Shown: piece by piece, positions 25,152-33,817 of the stretch | Layout of the letters: each line of letters begins with the position of its first letter | How positions within the stretch are numbered: the first letter of the stretch is position 1 | Origin: CAYPFY01 sp964410105 | GTDB taxonomy: Bacteria; Bacteroidota; Ignavibacteria; UBA10030; SZUA-254 | Direction: 5' to 3' | Length of the DNA stretch: 64,000 bases | Assembly: GCA_964410105.1 (NCBI GenBank) | Contig: CAYPFY010000004.1 | Location: 62,001-126,000, forward strand | Position numbers and translations under genes: made by a program | The notes under the pieces: model-generated | Seen by the model: the letters and a program-made list of their open reading frames with translations, nothing else | Database searches by the model: none | What the model was told of the DNA's origin: nothing

Positions 25152-25972
25152 GTTTTGTTCATGCGATCGTCCTCGGCGTCATTCAAGGTCTTACCGAGTT
25201 TCTGCCGATCAGCAGCACGGCCCACCTGACGCTCGCCGGCAATCTTATGGGATTGATCGACCCGGCGCGGCCCGAAGACTGGACCGCATTCATTGCCATA
25301 CTTCAGCTCGGCACGGTTGCCGCCGTCATCATCTATTTTTTCAAGGATCTGGGAGAAATGGCAGCGGGACTTCTGGCCGATGTGTCGGGAAGGACCGGGT
25401 GGGGAGCGCCCTCCCGCCTGGCGGGGAAGGTCGCAATCGGCACGCTCCCGGTGGTCGTCATCGGGCTGGGCCTCAAGAAAGTGATCGAAGGGACGTTGAC
25501 CAAAAACATCGGACTCATTGCGACCAGCCTCGTCGTCCTCGCCCTGATACTCTGGTGGGCCGAGGCGGCGGGAGCGAGGACGCGCACTGAAGCGACATGG
25601 AAGGATGCGCTCTTCGTCGGGTTCGCGCAGGCGATAGCCCTGATCCCGGGCGCGTCACGATCCGGCACGACGATCACGGCGGGTCTATTCGCCGGACTGA
25701 CGCGGGAATCGGCCGCCCGTTTTTCCTTTCTCCTGAGCATCCCTGCGGTCGTGGCGAGCGGGCTTCTGGAGTTGTACAGCGTCAGGGGGCATCTCGGTCA
25801 GATCGGAATTGCGCCTCTCCTTGCGGGCACCGTCGTCGCCGGCATCGTCGGGTACTCCACGATCGCCTTCCTTCTGAAATTCCTGAAAACCCATTCGACC
25901 TATCTCTTCATCGCGTACCGGATTATCCTCGGGACGGGGCTTCTCTACTTCCACCTCCGGGGATCTCTCTGA
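25148..25972 (+). CDS. uppP: undecaprenyl-diphosphatase UppP (BacA)
   Basis: UppP dephosphorylates undecaprenyl pyrophosphate so that the lipid carrier can be reused for peptidoglycan and O-antigen building. From ATG 25148, which overlaps the symporter stop, the product is 274 residues. The two catalytic motifs are intact: QGLTEFLPISSTAHL with the E-x3-E-like Glu near residue 17, and PGASRSGTTITAGLFAGL with the catalytic Arg and Ser near residue 165. About eight membrane spans are visible. Confidence 0.95.
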   Translation: MSFVHAIVLGVIQGLTEFLPISSTAHLTLAGNLMGLIDPARPEDWTAFIAILQLGTVAAVIIYFFKDLGEMAAGLLADVSGRTGWGAPSRLAGKVAIGTLPVVVIGLGLKKVIEGTLTKNIGLIATSLVVLALILWWAEAAGARTRTEATWKDALFVGFAQAIALIPGASRSGTTITAGLFAGLTRESAARFSFLLSIPAVVASGLLELYSVRGHLGQIGIAPLLAGTVVAGIVGYSTIAFLLKFLKTHSTYLFIAYRIILGTGLLYFHLRGSL

Positions 25973-25991
25973 CCCAGGGGCCTGGATAACC

Positions 25992-27656
25992 TCATCCTCT
26001 TTGCGAGAGCCGCAGCTTGCTCTTACGGTGTCCGTAGGAGAAGTAGATCACCATCCCGAGGGCGAGCCAGCCGAAGAATCTTATCCATGTCGTGAAAGGG
26101 AGGCCATCCATGAGGTAGACACAGGAGCCGATGCCGGCGAGCGCCAGGTCCGTCTTGAGCCATTCCGGGACCGAGCCGCTTTTCCGCTTATGCCGGAACG
26201 CGGCCACATTGATCCCTATGCCCCCCAGGCAAAGGAGAGTAAGGCTGGCGCGGAGCCAGAGAGGGATCCCCTCGGTCGCATTGAGCTCATAGATTGCAAA
26301 GAGCCATGCGGGGGTCAGGGGTATCCAGGGGAGGCGAAACGACCGTGGGCGTGAAGGGTCACGTTTCCGGAGAATGATAATCCCGGCGCACACGAGGACG
26401 AAGGCGAAAAGCGTCCCGATATTGGTGAGATCCACCATCTCATCGATGGAGGTGAACATCGAGCAAATTCCCACGGCGACGCCCGTCAGGATCGTCGTCA
26501 CGTGGGGGGTACGGAAGCGGGGGTGCACCTTTGCAAAATTCTGGGGAAGCAGACCGTCGCGGGCCATGGAGAAGAAAATCCTCGGTTGCCCGAGCTGAAA
26601 GACCAGGAGGACGGCCGTATGGGCGACGACGGATCCGAAGGCGACGATCCCGACGAAAATTTCTCCCCATTTCTCAATATGCGCGTACTGGAGGGCCATC
26701 GTCAGAGGCTCGGCCTGTTCGGTTGAAAGCTTCCTGACGAGCGCGTCGTAGGGAATGATCCCCGTGAAGACGGCGGCGACGATCACATAAATGATCGTGC
26801 AGACGATGAGCGATCCGATGATCCCTATCGGGAGATCTCTCTTCGGATTCCGCACTTCTTCGGCGACCGTGGAGACGGCGTCGAAGCCGATATAGGCGAA
26901 AAAGACAATCGCCGCGCCCGCCTGTATGCCGGCCCACCCGTTGGGTGCAAACGGGTGCCAGTTTTCCGTCCGGACGTATTTCCAGCCGACGAAGACGAAG
27001 AACCCCAGGACGAGAAGCTTTAACATGACCATGCCGGTATTCATCGAGGCACTTTCGCGGATCCCTATGACGAGGACGATCGTGATGAGGGCGACGATGC
27101 CGAAGGCGAGGATATTGAAAATCACGGGGATGCCGAAGATATGCGGCGCGCTCTCGAAGAGCCCGGGGATATGGGCCGCCGTGCGGTAATCGGTGGAGAG
27201 CCAGTCCGGGATAATTATGCCGAATCCGGCGACGAGCGTCTTGAAATAATTTCCCCAGCTGATGGCGACGGCAACATTGCCGACGGCATACTCGATGATG
27301 AGGTCCCACCCGATGATCCAGGCGACGAGCTCGCCGAGCGTGGCATAGGAATAGGTGTAGGCGCTGCCTGAGATGGGCACCATGGCGGCGAACTCGGCAT
27401 AGCAGAGGGCGGCGAATCCGCAGGCTATTCCGGTGACGACGAAAGAGATGATGAGGGACGGGCCGGCGCCCGGGCGGGCGATATCGCCGGCGGCGGCGGT
27501 GCCGATGGTGGCAAAAATACCCGCCCCGATGATGGCACCGATGCCGAGCATGACGACATCGAATGCCCCCAGGGCGCGCTTGAGTTGATGGGACGGTTCC
27601 TCCCCCTCATGCAGAATGGCGTCGAGGTTCTTCGTGCGGAACAGCTGTCTGAGCAC
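25992..27656 (-). CDS. APC-family amino acid permease, long form
   Basis: A 554-residue relative of the permease at 22313-23848, with the same core: GIGAIIGAGIFATIGTAAAG, ALCYAEFAAMVPISGSAY and the IGWDLIIEYAVGN span. It has about 13-14 hydrophobic spans, more than the sister protein, because of an additional C-terminal pair around SGSVPEWLKTDLALAGIGSC and TWIRFFGWLALGMVIYF. It is read convergently with uppP with only 20 bases between them. Substrate unknown. Confidence 0.92.
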   Translation of the reverse strand: MLRQLFRTKNLDAILHEGEEPSHQLKRALGAFDVVMLGIGAIIGAGIFATIGTAAAGDIARPGAGPSLIISFVVTGIACGFAALCYAEFAAMVPISGSAYTYSYATLGELVAWIIGWDLIIEYAVGNVAVAISWGNYFKTLVAGFGIIIPDWLSTDYRTAAHIPGLFESAPHIFGIPVIFNILAFGIVALITIVLVIGIRESASMNTGMVMLKLLVLGFFVFVGWKYVRTENWHPFAPNGWAGIQAGAAIVFFAYIGFDAVSTVAEEVRNPKRDLPIGIIGSLIVCTIIYVIVAAVFTGIIPYDALVRKLSTEQAEPLTMALQYAHIEKWGEIFVGIVAFGSVVAHTAVLLVFQLGQPRIFFSMARDGLLPQNFAKVHPRFRTPHVTTILTGVAVGICSMFTSIDEMVDLTNIGTLFAFVLVCAGIIILRKRDPSRPRSFRLPWIPLTPAWLFAIYELNATEGIPLWLRASLTLLCLGGIGINVAAFRHKRKSGSVPEWLKTDLALAGIGSCVYLMDGLPFTTWIRFFGWLALGMVIYFSYGHRKSKLRLSQRG

Positions 27657-27698
27657 GGAACCGTCAGCGGTTGTTCATTGGGCGTTCCGGGGGATTTC

Positions 27699-27929
27699 TC
27701 ATTCCTCTTCCTGAGACTCGTCTTCCAGCACGGCCCGCGCTTCGAGCTCGTTTTTCTCCTCCACCAATATTCTCACGCCTTCCGTCCACTGGAGGACGGG
27801 AAGCACGCCGGCGGAGTCTTCAAACTTCAGAAATGATTCGATTCCCGCAGCTGCGAGGGAGGCCTGAGCGAGTTCGGCCTCGACCTCGCTCGGGTACGTG
27901 GCGACGGAGACGAAGCGTCCCTCCTTCAT
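27699..27929 (-). CDS. small DUF2007-like putative signal-transducing protein
   Basis: The 76-residue product starts at ATG 27929 behind AAAGGAG. It reads MKEGRFVSVATYPSEVEAEL and continues with a helix and GIESFLKFEDSAG, then WTEGVRILVEEKNELEARAVL: the beta-alpha-beta-beta-alpha layout and the EAELAQASLAAAGI pattern match the DUF2007 family (DUF2007/PII-like fold). The biochemical role of that family is not established. It lies 46 bases downstream of pilB on the same strand. The acidic tail EDESQEEE is unstructured. Confidence 0.75.
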   Translation of the reverse strand: MKEGRFVSVATYPSEVEAELAQASLAAAGIESFLKFEDSAGVLPVLQWTEGVRILVEEKNELEARAVLEDESQEEE

Positions 27930-27975
27930 CGCGAAGCTCCTTTCGATGCAAAGGTAGGAATTCCCCGCGAAAGAG

Positions 27976-30000
27976 TCAATCGCTGATCGTTGAGCTGGCG
28001 ATCTCCTCGAGGGAGGTGACACCCTTCTTCACGAGCTCGATCCCAGCCTCCCGCAGCGTCTGCATCCCCTGCGAGATTGCCGTTTTTCGGATCGCGTGCT
28101 CGTTGATGGAGGAAGCCGATTCCATGATCAGGTCCCGGATCTCCCGCGTAAAGTAAAGAACCTCGTGGATGGCGACTCGCCCCTTGTAGCCCTGGAGGCA
28201 GTGGAGGCATCCGACCGGTTTGTAGAACGTTGCCGACTCCAGAACCTCCACGGGAATGCCGAGCCGTTCCAAGGTTTTGGGTGAGATCTCCTCATCGCGG
28301 ATTTTACACCGCTCGCAGAGTTTTCTGACGAGACGCTGCGCGACGATGATATTGACGGCGTACGCGAGCAGGAACGGCTCGACGCCCATCTTATAGAACC
28401 GCGCGACCACGCTGGGGGCGTCGTTCGTATGCACCGTGGAAAACGTGAGGTGACCGGTATTGGCGAGCTTGATGGCCAGATCGGCTGTCTGCCGGTCGCG
28501 TATTTCGCCGACCATGACGATATCGGGGTCATGGCGCAGGATGGCCCGCAGAGCCTCCTCAAATCCGAGCTTCGGGCTCAGCTTCACCTGGCGTGCGCCG
28601 TCGATCAGATACTCGACCGGATCCTCGACCGTGATGACATTGAGGCTGGGATCCATGACGGCCCTCAACGCGGCGAGGAGGGTCGTACTCTTTCCGCTCC
28701 CCGTCGGCCCGGTGAGGATCACGATCCCATGAGGCTTTTCAATCGCCTTCCGGAACTGCTCCATCGCGAACGCCTGGAAGCCGATATTCTCGACCGTGAT
28801 GCTCGCCTCGGGGTCGCGGAGGACCCTCATGACGATCGATTCGAGTTTCACCTTCAGCTCGCGGCCCACGAGCGGGATCGTCGAGACCCTGAAGCGGATG
28901 ATACGGTTGTCGATCATCTTCTGAGCAAACCCGTCCTGGGCCGTATTGCGCTCGAACCGGTCGGCCCCCTTGGCAAGATCCTTGATCACGGCGGCAACGG
29001 CATCCGCCCGAAGGTCGTCGATCGTCTGCCAGAGCGAGAGCTTTCCGTCGAGGCGGAAATAGATTGCCGTGATACGGGGTCCGCGCGGGATGACGTGGAT
29101 ATCGCTGGCGTTCACCCTCACGGCATCGCCGAGGATGTTATCCACCAGCTCATTCAGGTGGCCCTTGCGGATTTCCTCGTCGAGGTCGTCCAGGGCCGAA
29201 CCCTGGTCGTCGTCGATGAAATCGACCGACTGGACGGAGGGTTTGTTCTGTGTATCGACCAGAAGTTCCCGGGACAGTTCCTCAAAACTCAGGAGGCTGA
29301 CGTAGCAGATCTCGTGTTTGGCGTACGGGAACGCGCGGGTGATGGTCGAGATTTCCGCATTGGTCGGATCGGGGGTCACGAACTGCAGTTTTGCCGGGTC
29401 GTTCTCCGCGAGCTGGAACGGGAGTATCTTGTTCGCCAGCATGAGATCCCGGATTTTCGACGGGACCAGCTCCAGCGTTTTGCTCATGAATGCAAACCGA
29501 TCGGCATCTACCTGGACCGAGCCGAGATCGATGGTCTTGAACGAATAGTAATGGGCGAATTCGGCGTACACCAATTCCCTGTCGACGTCCAGCTCTTCGA
29601 TGAGGATCTGGAAGAGCTGCCGCTTGTCGGCATTATTCTGGGCTTTCTTGATCTCCAGGGCATCGTGCACCATCTTCCTCGTGACGATGTTCTTGTGAAG
29701 CAGATGGTCGACGAAGCCGGAGACGCCGGTAGTTGCCTCCCTTATTTCCGGGGAAACCTGGCGGCGCTGGAAGGCCGAGGGGAGCCACTGGTTGATCCGA
29801 TCGGGACCGGCGGACGATTTCTTATCTGGCGCGTGGTCTTTACCCGAGGACTGGGCAGCATCGGGGTCTGCTGATGTGAGTTTTTCCTTTCCGGCTTCCG
29901 GAGAGGAGGGCTCTTTCGATCGAGTCATAAGGTCGGAATCGCGATAGTGATGTTTGAACTCCGGGCGGGAATCCCGGCCGGTCCCGGTAAAACTTTGCAC
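27976..30000 (-). CDS. pilB: type IV pilus / type II secretion assembly ATPase PilB (GspE)
   Basis: PilB hydrolyses ATP to drive pilus polymerisation at the inner membrane. The 674-residue protein has an N-terminal MshEN-like domain (about residues 85-230), then the ATPase domain: Walker A GPTGSGKSTTLLAAL (about residue 435), Asp box, Walker B IVMVGEIRDRQTADLA, the His box, and a zinc tetracysteine CERC and CLHC near residue 600. The ORF begins at GTG 30000, but ATG 29928 (MTRSKEPSSPEAGK) is as likely; the first 85 residues are charged and probably disordered. No other pilus or secretion genes lie nearby, so the remaining machine is elsewhere. GspE cannot be excluded. Confidence 0.9.
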   Translation of the reverse strand: MQSFTGTGRDSRPEFKHHYRDSDLMTRSKEPSSPEAGKEKLTSADPDAAQSSGKDHAPDKKSSAGPDRINQWLPSAFQRRQVSPEIREATTGVSGFVDHLLHKNIVTRKMVHDALEIKKAQNNADKRQLFQILIEELDVDRELVYAEFAHYYSFKTIDLGSVQVDADRFAFMSKTLELVPSKIRDLMLANKILPFQLAENDPAKLQFVTPDPTNAEISTITRAFPYAKHEICYVSLLSFEELSRELLVDTQNKPSVQSVDFIDDDQGSALDDLDEEIRKGHLNELVDNILGDAVRVNASDIHVIPRGPRITAIYFRLDGKLSLWQTIDDLRADAVAAVIKDLAKGADRFERNTAQDGFAQKMIDNRIIRFRVSTIPLVGRELKVKLESIVMRVLRDPEASITVENIGFQAFAMEQFRKAIEKPHGIVILTGPTGSGKSTTLLAALRAVMDPSLNVITVEDPVEYLIDGARQVKLSPKLGFEEALRAILRHDPDIVMVGEIRDRQTADLAIKLANTGHLTFSTVHTNDAPSVVARFYKMGVEPFLLAYAVNIIVAQRLVRKLCERCKIRDEEISPKTLERLGIPVEVLESATFYKPVGCLHCLQGYKGRVAIHEVLYFTREIRDLIMESASSINEHAIRKTAISQGMQTLREAGIELVKKGVTSLEEIASSTISD

Positions 30001-30417
30001 GGCGAGTGTCCCGGGCGGGGCGCAGTCCGGCTCACGGCGACCGCGGGGGTCACTAAAGCCGTCGGCCGACGCACAGAGTGCTGAACGATATTCATAGGCA
30101 CGTCCCCATCAATCCCCTTACTTCCGGAGGAGAAAAATCCCCCTCTCTTACATGCTGAATTTCAGTTCCCTTAAAATAATCACTCAGGAAAAGAATTACA
30201 GCCAACCTGTGGCAGGAATCACACCGAAAAATGGGGGTTTTCTATGTAATTCATGACGGCTCACACCTCAAGGGAAGCGCTGTCCTGGGCGGGTCATTTC
30301 ATAGGCGGGCAAGCTGGTTTTGCACTGGTATTCGTGATCCGACGGTCAGAACCGGTTTCATTGAGGAACTGTCCCGCGCAGGCGCACGAGGAGGGGGCCT
30401 CTGGCGCTAACGGGGGC
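30001..30417. other. gene-free interval between pilB and uvrD
   Basis: No convincing coding frame of normal size fills these 417 bases. The left part, up to about 30095, can be read on the minus strand as a 56-codon frame that runs into pilB (stop overlapping ATG 29928), but it resembles nothing. I looked for a cyclic di-GMP riboswitch upstream of pilB and found no match to the conserved cores. The remainder is moderately AT-rich and presumably holds the pilB promoter. Confidence 0.5.
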
Positions 30418-32613
30418 TCAGAGGAGCTTGAGGTGGGCGTATTTCAGCATGAGATTCTTCTTCCCTGCCGTTGAGAACTCGACGACGGCTTTGAGGGACT
30501 CTCCCTTCCCGGAAAGCTGGACAATTTTTCCCTCTCCAAAAACCTCGTGGAGAACCTGGCGTCCGACCCTGAGCGCTTCTTCGGAATCATAATCATAGTC
30601 GGGCATGGGATCGGAAAAAACTTCTGCGGGCCGCCGGCGCATCCGCGCCATCCTGGCCGTTGGGGGGAACCCGGTCGGCGACGTCTGCCGATCCTCACTC
30701 TCAAGCAGGCTGTCGTCAATCTCCGTGATGAATCGGGAGGGGGACTGATGCGAAACCTCGGAGAACCGGTAGCGGCTGCGGGCATAGCTCAGATAGAGCT
30801 TTCGCATGGCCCGGGTGAGGCCGACGTAATAGAGCCTTCGTTCTTCCTCAAGGTCGGCGGCATCGGGGGTGTGTGAGCGGGAAAATGGCAACAGACCCTC
30901 CTCGAGGCCGGTAATAAAGACGACCGGGAACTCCAGCCCCTTTGCGCTATGGAGGGTCAGAAGGGTCACGGCGTTTTTCTTGTCGTCCCATTCGTCGGCA
31001 TCGGACAGAAGGGACTTTTCCTGCAAAAAATCCTCAAGGGGAGCGCCGGGTTGCTCGGCCGTGAATGCGGTTATGGCGGAGAGAATTTCCTGGACGTTCT
31101 CCCACCGGGCCATGGCTTCCTCGGTCGCCTCCTCCTTAAATAGATGAAGGATGCCGATTTCCTCGATGAGCGCCCGGGAAATCTCGCTCGGGGACATTTG
31201 TCCGACGAGACTCTGGTATTTAAGGAGCATTGCCGCGAGGCGGGACAGGGCATCCCGGGCTTTTCCCGAGATTTTTGGGATTTCCGGCGCACGGGCCGCG
31301 GCATGGAGGAGAGAAACCGAGTTCGATGACGCGAAATCGCTCAGCCGGGCGACCGCTGTCTCACCCAAGCCGCGGGCCGGGTAGTTCACGATCCGCCGAA
31401 AACTCTCATCATCCTTCGGATTCACAAGAAGGCGGAGATAGGCCATCACATCCTTGATTTCCTTTCTCTCATAAAAGCGGACGCCTCCCACCATGATATA
31501 CCGGATATTGTTCTGGTTGAGGGCATCCTCGAGCGACCGGGACTGAGAGTTCATCCGGTACATCACCGCAAAATCCCGGAGGTCAAGCTTGAGCCGGCGG
31601 GATTCCGCATGAATCCGGGCAACGATGGCCATGCCTTCATCCCGGTCGTCCCTGCACGAAAGAAGGGTGATCTTCTCCCCTTCGGAGTTTTCGGTCCAGA
31701 GGTTTTTGGCGATTTGTTCCGAATTATGTTTGATAACCTGGTCTGCGGCGGCGAGGATGGTCTTCGTCGAGCGGTAATTCTGCTCGAGCCGTATGATGGT
31801 CGAGTCGGGGTAGTCCCGCTGAAAGTCGAGGATATTCCGGATATCGGCGCCGCGGAAGGCATAGATGCTCTGGGCATCATCCCCGACGACGCAGACGTTG
31901 CGGTATTTTTGGGCCAGGAGCTTGATGAGCACGTACTGGGCGTGGTTCGTATCCTGGTACTCGTCGATCAGGATGAAGCGGAATCGTTCTTGATATTTTT
32001 CAAGCAACTTTTTCTGTAACCGGAACGCTTCGATCGGTTTCAGCAGCAAATCGTCGAAATCCATTGCATCGCTGGCCTCGAGCCGGTTCTGGTATTCGGA
32101 GTAGACGAGGGCGGTTTTCTCTTCAAAGAGATCTGATGCAGCGAAATCCGGCGGGAGGACGAGCTGGTTCTTTGCCCCGCTTATTCTCGAGCGGATCGCC
32201 TGGGGATTAAATTGTTGGGGGGAGATGGCGAGGTCTTTCATGACGGATCGGATAAGGGCCAGGCTATCCTGAGAGTCATAGATTGAAAAACTTCTTGTAT
32301 AGCCTATGGAGGCGCATTCGGCCCGGAGCACCCGCGCAAGAATTGAATGAAACGTACCCATCCAGAGCGATCGGCTCTTGTCACCGACGAGACTGACGAT
32401 GCGGTTTCGCATCTCATTTGCCGCCTTGTTCGTGAAGGTGAGGGCGAGGATCTGGTAGGAGGGAACGCCGATCGAGACCAGGTGGGCGATACGGTAGGTG
32501 AGGACGCGAGTTTTCCCGCTCCCCGGTCCCGCGACCACCATGACCGGGCCCTGGACGCTCGTGATGGCTTCCTGTTGCTTCGGGTTAAGCTGGTCGAGAA
32601 ACGGCATCAACAT
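30418..32613 (-). CDS. uvrD: ATP-dependent DNA helicase UvrD/PcrA
   Basis: A superfamily 1A 3'-5' helicase for nucleotide excision and mismatch repair and for clearing replication blocks. The 731-residue protein has the Q motif LNPKQQEAI, Walker A AGPGSGKTRVLTYR (motif I), motif Ia TFTNKAANEM, motif II DEYQDTNHAQY, motif III VVGDDAQSIYAFRGA, motif IV YRSTKTIL, motif V LTLHSAKGLEFPVVF and motif VI VGLTRAM. Translation may start at residue 1 or at the ATG two codons later. The C-terminal ~60 residues end in the Tudor-like segment (GEGKIVQLSGKGE) typical of PcrA/UvrD. Confidence 0.96.
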   Translation of the reverse strand: MLMPFLDQLNPKQQEAITSVQGPVMVVAGPGSGKTRVLTYRIAHLVSIGVPSYQILALTFTNKAANEMRNRIVSLVGDKSRSLWMGTFHSILARVLRAECASIGYTRSFSIYDSQDSLALIRSVMKDLAISPQQFNPQAIRSRISGAKNQLVLPPDFAASDLFEEKTALVYSEYQNRLEASDAMDFDDLLLKPIEAFRLQKKLLEKYQERFRFILIDEYQDTNHAQYVLIKLLAQKYRNVCVVGDDAQSIYAFRGADIRNILDFQRDYPDSTIIRLEQNYRSTKTILAAADQVIKHNSEQIAKNLWTENSEGEKITLLSCRDDRDEGMAIVARIHAESRRLKLDLRDFAVMYRMNSQSRSLEDALNQNNIRYIMVGGVRFYERKEIKDVMAYLRLLVNPKDDESFRRIVNYPARGLGETAVARLSDFASSNSVSLLHAAARAPEIPKISGKARDALSRLAAMLLKYQSLVGQMSPSEISRALIEEIGILHLFKEEATEEAMARWENVQEILSAITAFTAEQPGAPLEDFLQEKSLLSDADEWDDKKNAVTLLTLHSAKGLEFPVVFITGLEEGLLPFSRSHTPDAADLEEERRLYYVGLTRAMRKLYLSYARSRYRFSEVSHQSPSRFITEIDDSLLESEDRQTSPTGFPPTARMARMRRRPAEVFSDPMPDYDYDSEEALRVGRQVLHEVFGEGKIVQLSGKGESLKAVVEFSTAGKKNLMLKYAHLKLL

Positions 32614-32724
32614 TCCTTCCGTGGGAGGGAGGCGTGGGGGTTATGCACGAAGAGTCCGATTGCGGGGCTGGCGCATGCGCGCGCGGGGGGATATCCGTTC
32701 GCGCACGCACGCGCTTGCTCCGCC

Positions 32725-32757
32725 AAAAAAAACCTGACCCGGCGCTGCCAGGGTCAG
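32725..32757 (-). terminator. intrinsic terminator of the ogt transcript
   Basis: On the minus strand CTGACCC and GGGTCAG form a seven-base stem around a ten-base GC-rich loop, followed by eight T. The stem begins on the ogt stop codon, so the terminator follows the gene immediately. Confidence 0.88.
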
Positions 32758-33374
32758 ACGATGATAGCGCCTTCGAGCCTCAGGAGGAATTCTTTAGTTT
32801 TAATCCCGCAGGAGTAGCTGACAAGCGCGCCGTTCGAACCGAGAATCCGGTGGCAGGGGACGACGATAGGAAGCGGATTAGCGACATTCGCCCTCCTGAC
32901 GGCCTTGAACGATTTCGGCGCGTGCACGCGTCGAGCCAGACTCTTATATGTCACGGTTGAACCATACGGGATCTTGCACAATTCCTTCCACACGCGTACC
33001 TGGAACGGGGTTCCCAGCAGGTCAATGGGGCAGGTGAATTTCGCCAGCTTTCCGTTAAAATAGCGGACCAGCTGGTCGATCGCCTCCCGGTTGTGGGCCC
33101 GGTTATCGGACACCGAATCGGGGTCGAAGTGCCCCTTGAGCCACTCGAAAAAATCCTTACGGGACTCCCGAGGGACGCTGATTTTACAGACGCCTACTTC
33201 CGTCGACGCAACATAGATCCGCCCAATTCGCGAATCAAACGATGTGCAATAAACTTTCTTACCTGGTTGGGCTTTTGCATCGGAGCCTCCCTCCTTTTCT
33301 CCATCAGCGGTTACATACTTTCGGTTCGCGTTTGCAACTCGAGCGACCTCGGGAGTTGCAACTTCTTCAGGCAT
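32754..33374 (-). CDS. ogt: methylated-DNA-[protein]-cysteine S-methyltransferase (Ogt)
   Basis: This suicide protein removes the alkyl group from O6-methylguanine onto its own cysteine. Of 206 residues, the first 40 (rich in Gly, Lys, Ala and Glu) form a linker-like extension; the RNase H-like domain begins at VYCTSFDSRIGRIYVASTE. The active site is VVPCHRILGSNGALVSYS with Cys in PCHR, and the asparagine hinge and RANVANPLPI segment precede it. The arginine finger is in the helix around ARRVHAPKSFKAVRRA. It stands alone on its strand with a strong terminator overlapping its stop. Confidence 0.94.
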   Translation of the reverse strand: MPEEVATPEVARVANANRKYVTADGEKEGGSDAKAQPGKKVYCTSFDSRIGRIYVASTEVGVCKISVPRESRKDFFEWLKGHFDPDSVSDNRAHNREAIDQLVRYFNGKLAKFTCPIDLLGTPFQVRVWKELCKIPYGSTVTYKSLARRVHAPKSFKAVRRANVANPLPIVVPCHRILGSNGALVSYSCGIKTKEFLLRLEGAIIV

Positions 33375-33817
33375 AGAGTACCAATTGACTCATTCGGAAA
33401 TGGAAAATCGTGGATTGACGAACTCACATGACACGAGACGACAAGTTTCCCCCTCATGTGTCCCTTTTCGAATGTTGCCGGTGAAATTTCGTTCGGTGAG
33501 AACTGCTGAACGCGTGAAGTGAAATTCACGCGACTCATTATAAAAAGTTCCAAACAAAAAAGCAAGAAGAAAATCATCGCGAAGAAAAATTTTTTGTGAC
33601 GGCACGGACGCTCGGAACCGCGTGCGAGAGATACGCGCGATCAAGAACCGCTCGCGCGCGCGCTCCCCCGCCCGGACGTCGTCGAGCTCCGGCGCAGGAG
33701 ATTCCCTCGGCTCTCCACGCGCGTGTGCGCGTGCGGAGAACGATGCGGCGACGTAGCGTGAAACCGCGTGGAACACACCGACACGCCGAGGGATCAGGGT
33801 TCGCGCAAAGAAAAATG
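33375..33817. other. gene-free interval with an abrupt composition change
   Basis: No supported gene lies here. The first half (to about 33600) is AT-richer, containing the ogt upstream region and a stretch with A- and T-runs around 33580. The second half (about 33600-33800) is extremely rich in CpG and GC steps, with several runs of alternating CG. Frames open on both strands through the GC part encode only Arg/Ala/Pro-rich junk without family resemblance. Confidence 0.5.

Noticed and set aside
28429..29874. 481-codon open frame antisense to pilB
   Set aside because: It mirrors pilB in a GC-rich codon pattern, is charged and repetitive in composition, and resembles no family; the pilB frame has all ATPase motifs.
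29925..30095. 56-codon minus-strand frame overlapping the second possible pilB start
   Set aside because: Has a passable ribosome site and ATGA overlap, but the translation is Pro/Val/Arg-rich and matches nothing; kept only as a note in the findings.
30001..30120. Cyclic di-GMP or cobalamin riboswitch upstream of pilB
   Set aside because: Looked for the GEMM cores and the B12 box on both strands; only isolated short matches (a CGCACAG, a GTCACTAAAGCC) without the surrounding helices.
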